Assembly: GCF_963676685.1 (NCBI RefSeq)
Contig: NC_092344.1
Span: 92,658,749-92,722,748 of the forward strand
Origin: Mytilus edulis
Lineage: Eukaryota > Mollusca > Bivalvia > Mytilida > Mytilidae
Direction of reading: 5' to 3'
DNA: 64,000 bases
In this document: positions 56,480-64,000 of the stretch, in pieces
How the letters are laid out: each line of letters opens with the position of its first letter
How positions within the stretch are numbered: position 1 is the first letter of the stretch
Notes under the pieces: model-generated
The model's database searches: none
What the model saw: the letters and a program-made list of their open reading frames with translations, nothing else
What the model was told of the DNA's origin: nothing
Made by a program: the position numbers and the translations under genes

Positions 56480-57468
56480 TCCGTAATTCCATGTTGAAAA
56501 TTGACAATAAAAAAAAAACATTTTGACAAAACAATATATTGAAACTAAAACATTCACAGGAAATGTTTTAAAGGCTTAAGTAAAGTCTCCTAGTGTTAAA
56601 TAGAAAAAAATATAATGGAGATATCTGTTTTTCTGCTATATTTAGGATTGTACACATAACACTGCCCTGACCATTGTAATATATTTCGTCATTTAAATGG
56701 AAGAATTTGTACAGCATAGAAATTGGTCACTTGTTTTTTATCCGATATTTTTAAGTGTTTACTTTTTGAAAGTTGGTAGGAGTTATATAAAAGAAAAAAA
56801 AACTATATTCACAGGAAAAAGAATATTTAAAACGTAAGAAAGGTGAATTCTCATAATTTTAACATCCATGCAATCAAAATTTAAGTTTCTTCTAAACAGT
56901 ATCATATTATTAACGGAACTTATCCCTTCAAGATGGATGGAATATATTTAGTTCTATATTTTCACAATGTATCTAGTATCATTAGCTGAACACAAAAATA
57001 ACAAATGATTAAAATAGCGGAAAAACCAAGACATATTTGGAATCGAGTAGATAGTGATATATGATGTGTGAACAGTTTTTTCCGGTTTGTGTGACGGAAT
57101 AATCACAGTGAGTGTCTAAACGTATAACGGTGTATATATTTACAAGCTATTGTGTGAAGATACGCTGTTGCCTCTTGGAAACAAAGACAATTGAAAATCT
57201 TGCTCAACCTTATGTCTCGATACAAGTTGGATTCAATTATAATTTAGTTTTCTTCTGCTAATGTAAATAAGAACTTGGTTATTATTCTTTAAAATGTGTA
57301 CATTGTTGAGTAATTGCTAAGTCTTGTATCCCACATTAAACACTTTGATCTAAAGTTTCTGGTAGCATAAGATTTAAAACAAGTGTGTAGAAAAAGATGC
57401 ATAAGAAAACTCGTTATTAAAAGGAAAGACGTCATCATTTAAGCAGTGAATAGCAACCGGCGTTTGAT
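56480..57468. other. Intergenic; nothing recognised
   Basis: AT-rich DNA downstream of the lectin gene; its 3' UTR should occupy the high-coordinate part. Confidence 0.4.
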
Positions 57469-58906
57469 TCAATTCATTGGAATTTCACATACAAAATACA
57501 TTCGCAGCTTCTCGTTGCAGCTTGCATCAACAATTTCTGGGGTTGTGATGAAAGTGAATAAACCACAATCGAATTCAGGGTCAGTTGGATTGTTGCTATC
57601 AGGACGATTGTTCAAATGATCAGTTACTCCAAGCACATTAACAAACGGGTCACCATTAATCCACGTTGTGCCTCTCAATCCAGCCCAGAACTTATTGACA
57701 CCTATAATAAAGTTCAACAAGATAATATTGTTCAGAATATTTAAATGATTTTAGAAATAATAAAATTGTTGGAAAAATTTACAAAAATGTTTTGAAATTT
57801 CTGCCATAAAAGATGCTGCTTGTCATGAAGAAATGTGAATTTTACTGACTAATCTCATATTTAGAATATTCTGTAAGCATGAGCTTCATCGTTTGTAAAA
57901 CATTTATTTAATTTGTAGTTTTCCTTATAGAAAATGATGTCAGACAAAAAAGTAATGAAAAGATGAAAAAAAACATGTGGTAAATTTAGTGAGAAGCACT
58001 ATTGAAAAAAAAAAAAATTGAAGGTGTTCTTTTAATTGTTTTCTAAAAAAAAGTCACTTTCACCCAGGTCAAAATGCACCACATAGTTGTTGGAAATGAA
58101 GAATAATTGTATGACTCGGTATTCATTTGACTGTATTATGTGAATTTGAGAGTAAATTTACATCTTTACGTGAAGTTATAGACGAGGGTCTAGTAGAGTT
58201 TACAGAATAGAGAATTATGAACAAAAAGTATAATATTAAAAGCAGAAAAATAAAGAATAATTGGGTTGTAAAAGAGAAGCGAAAGATATCAGAGGGACTC
58301 ATAGATCGAAAAAAAAAGAAAGAACTGAAAGCGCCATAGCTATTAAAAAAAGACGAACAGACAAATAATAGTACACAAGACACAACATAGAAAACTAAAG
58401 ACTTATCAACACGAACCCCACCAAAAACTAGAGGTGATCTCAGGTGCTCTGGAAGGGTAAACAGATGTGTGCAAATTATGAGAAATAGACAATAATGAGC
58501 AACATAAATAAAAAAAAACTGTCTTAAAATACAAGAATAAAGAAATAAAGTACCCAAAGTGAGACTTTCATAGAAACTAATTATATATTATAATATAATA
58601 TACATATACATATATGTACAGTATAGTTTGCATAAATGATGTAAAACATACGATGAACTGATTTTATAATGGATCATCTTAAATCTTTGTTTATGTCTCT
58701 TGCTTCTATTTAGATTATTCTTACATACTTACAACTGAGATAATTACTCAGGAAAGTCCACTTTGCCATTGTATTGATACTAACTAGAAGACCACCATCC
58801 TGCTGACACATTATATTTGCATTAGTCCATGAACTCTGTACTCGATAAAAATGTTTCAGACATATCCCAATATGTTGAATGTAGTCATATCCTGGTAAAT
58901 TGCAAC
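57469..58906 (-). CDS. C-type lectin-like domain protein, last two exons (partial)
   Basis: Two exons join in phase: 58906-58733 (acceptor TTTGTAG, donor GTAAGT) and 57701-57469 (acceptor TTATTATAG, stop at 57471-57469). The junction codon is TGT. The 134 residues cover almost a whole C-type lectin fold. The first exon carries CNLPGYDYIQH, CLKHFYRVQSSWTNANIMC and QQDGGLLVSI. The second carries FWAGLRGTTWINGD, NRPDSNNPTDPEFDCG and SCNEKLRMYFVCEIPMN. Six cysteines are in the usual order. The carbohydrate/calcium site is atypical: RPD stands where EPN or QPD is usual, and the WND motif is replaced by IVDASC. The protein may therefore bind sugar weakly, or not through calcium. The signal-peptide exon was not found upstream (plausibly above 58906, where TE relics begin at 60.0 kb). 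Confidence 0.85.
58270..58470 (-). repeat. Dispersed repeat family C in the lectin intron
   Basis: Minus-strand text 'ttacccttccagagcacctg', 'agatcacctctagtttttgg', 'tctatgttgtgtcttgtgta' and 'gagtccctctgatatctttc' matches 10361-10620. The 144-residue minus ORF at 58123-58557 (with LVFYVVSCVLLFVC) is the translation of this repeat, not an exon. Confidence 0.75.
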
Positions 58907-60006
58907 CTACAAATAAACATTCTTTTATGAATGAGAGTACATATTTTTAGTAGAATGCATAATTCCACAGAGCTGCTAAAAATTGCACGCAACTGCATAT
59001 CTGACCAGATATAATATTTCAATTTTTTGGTAAATGTGATCTTTTGGTTATTATATAGAGATTGGCGACGTTTTTAACATTCTTCCCATCATGATTGAGT
59101 GTTTTAAAAATACTGTTTGCGTATGTTTGGTGTGACATACATTTCTTTTCGTCACAAGGCATAATGAGTACCGTTATGCGTAGTAATTTGCACGAGTAAA
59201 TTCACCCGTGAAAACTAAGCGGGTATATAAATCATTCGACGGTTTGCATTCAACCATTCTAGACGTTTATTATTTAATTGCTGCTATAAAGGTCTGTTTG
59301 ATTTTCTTCTCTTTCATGCCTGCGCAGAAATCCAAAGTTTCTCCTGGATGTGTATATCCAAGAAGTCATCTTAGGAGTGAAGTTGAGAGTTCTACAAACA
59401 ACCATACCACTGAAGCTTTCTTGTTGTTTTTTTTTAAAATTTAGGCAACGCCTTACAGTCAGGATCCTACTTCGTCAAAATTATCTCCCCATTACGCCAG
59501 TTCATTTTCACAATCGTAGAAACGGAAGCCATTGTAGGGATGACGCGCTACCAATTTTGCTCTTGGAAACCGATAAATTTATCCATATTGCACCATTACG
59601 ATCCTTATATGTCAGTTGTATTTTTAAAGACAAATGTATCAACTAGCTAATGAGCATCAGTTAATAATCTTGTCTGCATTGATTCAACTTAAAACTATTG
59701 TCTGATCGGTTGTCAGGTGGAATTTTCGAAAATTCATAAACATTTAAAAAATTTCTAAATAAATATTTCGTGGAAGGGCAGACTAGACTTTTTTAGTGTA
59801 TGAAGACTATAAACTCTAGTTATCACACACAAAAAATTGGAATTTTTCGAAGATATGCATTTTCATCATCCAACTTGAAAGACTGTCGTCAAGTACTTTC
59901 AGTAAAAAATAGCTATTCGAACACACCTTCTCTGTTTTTGTGACTCATTAGATAGGTATTTCACTTGACCTATATATTTCATCTTTTAGTACTGTGATTT
60001 TTTTGT
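58907..60006. other. Lectin upstream region; no exon found
   Basis: The plus strand holds overlapping ORFs at 59208-59646 with no domain. The text 'ggcaacgccttacagtcagg' and 'ggatgacgcgctaccaattt' looks repeat-like. A segment near 59770-59960 ('ggaagggcagact', 'catccaacttgaaaga') recurs in diverged form near 62500-62620, on the far side of the hAT relic. Confidence 0.4.
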
Positions 60007-60340
60007 GTTATCAAGGCCGTAACTATGCATCTTATTTTAGTGAGGCAAAATAATTGAGCCGAGCAAAGCGAGGCATAAATATTTTTGGAGGGTATGAAAT
60101 GAATGGTGCAATATTGCATTCTAGGCATTTTTAGAGAGTTTGATAATGTTTTGAATTTGTACACTTTTTATATAAATTTTTCATATTTTAAGACTTTTAC
60201 TAACACCAAATTTTTAACAACTTTATTTAAATTTATATGTAAGATAATCATCCAAATATCACTGATTTGAGTCTGCTGCCAGAACATAAAACAAACATCG
60301 ATTCAGTAGAGTTTGCCACATTTTTCTATGGCCGGTTCAG

Positions 60341-60604
60341 TCAAATCGTTTCAGAATCATGATTTGGTCTGCTGATATCCTTATCGCGATGAACATGGAG
60401 CATGACAAGACCGCACAATCTCTCGCCACTCATGTATGCTCTTTTCCAAGTTTTCAGTCGTTTCAGGGCAGTCTGTGTTTCTAAAGGTAGCACATTATCA
60501 TCAACACAATGATCAATGTCTTCTCCTAATTCCTTCTCCATCAGCAATTCGGTAGCAGCTTTTGTTTGCAAAAGGGAATTAAGTTTTCCTGTAAGCACCA
60601 TCAT
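60341..60604 (-). pseudogene. hAT transposase C-terminal fragment
   Basis: An 87-residue open frame starting at an ATG (60604-60602). Residues about 45-75, LKRLKTWKRAYMSGERLCGL then VMLHVHRD, match the hAT C-terminal dimerisation motif (R-L-K-T-x-x-R-x-x-M...E-R-L-x-G-L-x-x-L-x-x-H-R-D) found in ZMYM1-like transposases. The segment that usually precedes it (TxTxERSFS) is not preserved. No upstream part of the protein was seen. Confidence 0.75.
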
Positions 60605-60730
60605 ACAGTCGCAGTTACAAAATATTAAACTCGCTTTTATGCTGACAAAGAGTAGACAAACTAGGGATAGAATGAGATAACATACATGTATATGATTCTA
60701 TTTATAGAGTAAGTATATATGATATGGGTA

Positions 60731-61422
60731 TGTTCCAGACCGTATGAGTATTTGGACCGTACGCGTACGGTCTGACTGATATTAAGAAGTTGGTCAAGCT
60801 TATTAGATACAAATGTATATAACAGATCAACATGACTTATATCTCCAATTAATATAAAAAAGTTTTTTTCATAAAAACTTAATATTTTAACTATTTAAAA
60901 AGATCACGCTTATTTAATCTGTTAATCTCCTGTATTTTGCAGGCCGGTAATTCATTAATTGCAGCTCAGTATGCTCATTGAAATTGAAGTTATCGGAAGT
61001 AAACATAATGTGGGAGGACAATTGTTTTAGAATATTTATGAACTTTACAAAGGAACATGCATTAACAAAACATGTAAATGTAAAATATACGACGTTCTTA
61101 TTAGAAGCAAGTGTCACCTTCGGCCAGAGTAACAAAATATAATTCACGGATATACAATTAAGCAAATATTTAATTTCAATTGTTCGCTTATTCACTTTAT
61201 CATCGGCCATCTATTTGTAATAATAACAATTTGTAAAACTAAAAATAAAGATTTTGATAAATGTTTGTTTTTTAACCCATATGATCCCAAAACGTATGAT
61301 CAGCTGGACCGTACGCGTATACTCATACGGTCCGACCGTACGCGTATGGTCGGACCGTACGAGTATACGTATACGGTCCGGACCGTACGCGTACGGTCTA
61401 AATACTCATATGGTCTGGAACA
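60731..61422. mobile_element. 692-bp foldback element with GACCGTACGCGTACGGTC palindromes
   Basis: The left end TGTTCCAGACCGTATGAGTA and right end TACTCATATGGTCTGGAACA (offset by one) are inverse. GGTA flanks both sides (60727-60730, 61423-61426), a probable 4-bp target duplication. Subterminally each side has GACCGTACGCGTACGGTC, and the right side (61308-61400) repeats GACCGTACG-type units in both orientations. It lies wholly inside the hAT relic, so it inserted later. The minus ORF 60914-61210 has no domain. Confidence 0.85.
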
Positions 61423-61784
61423 GGTACAGGGGAATTGGAATGGAGTTTTTGACGTTTACATGTAGTTCCGTAATTTCAAATTATTTCTGGAAATAGTTGG
61501 TGGTATTTTAGTTCCAGAATCTATAAATTTAGGGGTTAGGGGTTGGAGGTGTCCGATTCCCAAACCCCGAATATAAAGAAACGAAATTCCGTAGTCCCGA
61601 ATATGTAAAGACAAATCCTGTGTTAAAGGTTCTACCATTCATCAATAATATCAAATTGGAATATGGGATATTTTTTTCAATTTTTAAGGTTAAAGAAACA
61701 TGGGTAAAAACTAATCCATGCATTCATGTTTCATATTATTTATATTTTATTTATCTGTAAAGAGACAGATTAAAGTTCGTGAAA

Positions 61785-61910
61785 TGAATACGCAGATAGG
61801 ACTGCCCCCTTGCGATGCCCAGTACTTGATTTGTCAAAAGTTGGTGAAACGGAGAAATGAATACGCAGACAGGACTGCCCCCTTCCGAAGACCAGTACTT
61901 GATTTGTCAG
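61785..61910 (+). repeat. 76-bp tandem pair within the hAT relic
   Basis: 'gtgaaatgaatacgcagata ggactgcccccttgcga' and '...cccagtacttgatttgtca' (first unit from about 61780) recur as 'agaaatgaatacgcagacag gactgcccccttccga' and '...ccagtacttgatttgtcag'. There are a few substitutions. The reading frame shifts between copies, so the peptide is not repeated. Confidence 0.75.
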
Positions 61911-62302
61911 TCTACTTATCGTTTTTGGATTGTTCTAATGAAGTTATATGCAATACTCAGACTCTGTTCATAAAAAAAAAAACTAGTTTACTAGAATTAT
62001 TCCTTCTTTACCTTCAGTGTCGTTTTTCCTTTTTCTGCAAGAGCCTGTTTTTAACTAAAGATCCATGATGTTTATCGTTACTAGGTTAAAGTGTAAGCGA
62101 GAAACATCACCCGTTGAGATGCTGAGTTATATCCAGAAAGAATAGTTTAAAAGGAATGATGACAAGTTATAGCAATTAAGGTTGAGACAGAACAACAAAT
62201 GACTATTATATTTATATATATGTATAAAAAAAATAATCAGTGTCGAAATTTTAGTGAGGCAATTGCCTCACTTGCCTCAAGGGTAGTTACGGCCTTGGTT
62301 AT

Positions 62303-63150
62303 AACGTCAACCTGTAGCTTTAATGTATAAAAATGATAGAATTTGAAGCGAGACGATGTATGAAATATTCTTGCTTTGTACGATATCAAGACAAAATACT
62401 CAACTCAAACACGCCCTAACATAAAACGGTGCATTCGATTTTCTCTTTTCGATACAATTGTTACCCATTTTTGGAATTTTTTCTTCAGTCACATAATGGA
62501 AGGGCAGACACGAAAATTACTGAAGTAATAGATTGATATGGTTTCCGTCCGTGGTAATTTTATCAAAAAAATCGGAGGTTATGCATTTTTGTCATCCAAC
62601 TTGAAAGATATCCATGTCGTCGACTTGATATCTAATTGTTCTGCTTAACTATGAACTAGATAAATTGAAAACTTATGCAAATGGTGTTTTTAAAATAAAA
62701 CACCTCGTAATTGAGAAGAAAATTGCAATTTTGTTTGTTTCTATTAACTTTTAAAAATTTTGTCACTATAGTAAACAATACAGTAAAAATTTATCGCCTT
62801 CTCTAACAAAGAGCTTCGATTCTTTTGTTCTATTTCAACCTGATTTCCGACTGCTTAGAAAAAAGAAGATCTTCACAGTCGATGAAGTAAAACTTCCAGC
62901 TTTAAACTAAGTTAACCTGCAAATAAGCCTGACTTCAAGTTTGTTAGCAATATAACGGTATTTAACGACAATGTTTCTTAGGAAATTGATATATCGAAAA
63001 CCTTGTCCTAAAACTTAGTTCTACTTATAACAAAACTGTCAAAATTGGTGACAAGCACAGCTGGGACACCGTTAGCGAGTATGAATTTAACCCGCTCGAA
63101 GATAATTCTGATGATGAACGCCCCCTCCGATAGGGCAAAAACCAGGGATA
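62303..63150. other. Intergenic; nothing recognised apart from a diverged repeat
   Basis: 'ggaagggcagacacg' and 'catccaacttgaaagat' (62500-62615) resemble 59770-59890. No gene. ORFs around 63008-63273 lie in or next to the Penelope-like relic. Confidence 0.4.
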
Positions 63151-63154
63151 TACG

Positions 63155-63530
63155 TAAAAGAAAGGTAGTCTTTGACAAACAAGACGATTTGATTTTGAAA
63201 TTATCCATTTTCTCCACTTTAGTAGCAGTGTAACAACGTCACCTGCATATGTTGTATACATTTCCCAACTCATTTGGTATTCAAGAGCTTGCAGCTACTA
63301 CTCAGACTTTGTAAAACGGCACCAGTGTCTGAGCACAAAGTTGATGAACCATATTTATGTCAATGAACGTCTCGTCCTTTTTCTTAAAATGTTCTTTGGA
63401 AGATACCAACACCTTGTTGATTACTATTCCGTATCAATTTAACAAATAATACACGATGGTCTTGAAGGAAAGATTCTACGTACTGACGTTGTACACCATC
63501 TTTATAACGTGTCATAGAAATCTTTTATTT
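63155..63530 (+). pseudogene. Second Penelope-like relic, C-terminal part of reverse transcriptase
   Basis: 63233-63442 is open and encodes TTSPAYVVYISQLIWYSRAC, then SYYSDFVKRH and RLVLFLKMFFGRYQHLVDYY, ending in TAA. In a neighbouring frame just upstream is FDKQDDLILKLSIFS, which corresponds to the DK-DDFNF block of the copy at 25.15 kb. These are the blocks that follow the YIDD region in the mollusc Penelope-like family. The polymerase core is missing. Confidence 0.8.
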
Positions 63531-64000
63531 GTTTGAGTAAATTATTACTTTTACTGTTTTGTCTATTTTTGGTAATATTCATTAGACGTGGATCGCTAAT
63601 TATACATCCCGGATTTGTGTTATTGTGCTATGGTCAATGTGTGTATTCTTGTCTTTCGTTTTGGCTTATGTGCTTTGTCTAAATACCTTTTTGTTTTCTT
63701 TGATGACAAATTTGTTTGTTTTAATAGTGATTAAGATGACATATTTGATAAGATTATAACACAATTTTCACTGCTGTACACCTATTTATGAAATTTTTAC
63801 CTATCATGTCTGTTTGTTTTGTTCACACATTGTTGTCAATATAACCGTCAAAGTTTAGTTGGCTATAATAATAACATAAACTGTACCAGTTTTCCTGCAC
63901 AATCAATCTACATGTTTCTACATAAGAAAATGTGTGTACCAAGTCAGGAATATGACAGTAGAGCTTTTGATTTTGGCGTTTCTGTTTTAAATTTTTCTGT
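63531..64000 (+). mobile_element. 3' flank of the second Penelope-like relic
   Basis: Collinear with 25205-25880: 'atacatcccggatttgtgtt attgtgctatgg', 'tgctttgtctaaatacc', 'tgttcacacattgttgtcaa' and 'gtaccaagtcaggaatatga'. It runs off the window end. Confidence 0.55.

Larger units (their letters stand above)
60012..62297 (-). mobile_element. hAT-type DNA transposon relic with nested insertion
   Basis: Ends CAAGGCCGTAACTATG (60012) and GTAGTTACGGCCTTG (to 62297) are inverted, and GTTAT stands directly outside both (60007-60011, 62298-62302). 'ttttagtgaggcaa' follows each end in inverse orientation. The minus strand at 60604-60341 encodes the C-terminal dimerisation segment of an hAT transposase (TALKRLKTWKRAYMSGERLC then GLVMLHVHRDKD). 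The catalytic core is absent. The plus-strand part 61785-61910 has a 76-bp tandem pair. A 692-bp foldback element sits inside. hAT elements usually make 8-bp duplications, so the 5-bp match is noted with caution. Confidence 0.75.

Noticed and set aside
58123-58557. 144-residue minus-strand ORF as an additional lectin exon
   Set aside because: It is a translation of a family C repeat in the intron; the flanking lectin exons join in phase without it.

Overview
The window is about 64 kb of AT-rich, intron- and repeat-laden animal DNA. The encoded products (an expanded Toll-like receptor family, a small stand-alone universal stress protein, a C-type lectin) and the dispersed repeats (Penelope-like, non-LTR, Tc1/mariner and hAT relics plus many foldback elements) fit a bivalve mollusc, most probably a mytilid mussel. 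No bacterial-style operons, rRNA, tRNA genes or CRISPR arrays were seen. Coding DNA is only a few percent of the window; most long apparent ORFs are repeat-derived or chance.

Layout. 1-2929: a 1,655-bp direct tandem duplication carrying two identical copies of the terminal exon of an unrecognised gene (+ strand). 4.2-25 kb: a Toll-like receptor cluster on the minus strand made of three related units. They are an old fossil (psi-TLR-0, 4.25-5.8 kb), an intact gene (TLR-A, 11.6-14.0 kb, with a non-coding first exon near 15.1 kb) and a recently disabled copy (psi-TLR-B, 18.9-21.4 kb, first exon near 22.55 kb). Units A and B share about 6 kb of flanking sequence, so B/A is a segmental tandem duplication. 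24.6-25.9 kb: a Penelope-like retroelement relic. 27.3-30.8 kb: a four-exon universal stress protein gene (minus strand), assembled here from splice sites and reading phase. 31-45 kb: gene-poor, with foldback elements. 45.4-46.6 kb: a decayed Tc1-like transposon. 49.35-52.98 kb: a 5'-truncated non-LTR retrotransposon (minus). 54.48-56.48 kb: a 2-kb near-palindrome whose arms end in 21-bp tandem arrays. 57.5-58.9 kb: two exons of a C-type lectin (minus). 60.0-62.3 kb: an hAT relic containing a nested 692-bp foldback element. 63.2-64.0 kb: a second Penelope-like relic.

The genes are not an operon. The common theme is innate immunity and stress: a membrane TLR, a secreted or surface lectin and a cytosolic stress protein. 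The TLRs have an unusual design: a short LRR ectodomain, one transmembrane helix, a TIR domain with a non-canonical BB loop (RDFQYG, no proline), and a C-terminal coiled coil after the TIR. The intact copy has lost the last 20 residues of that coiled coil through one nonsense change; the copy that keeps the full tail is otherwise a pseudogene.

Splice structures are inferred from GT/AG sites, phase and homology only. Repeat-family names are my own labels, based on copies seen inside this window and, where stated, on general recollection of mussel genomes.
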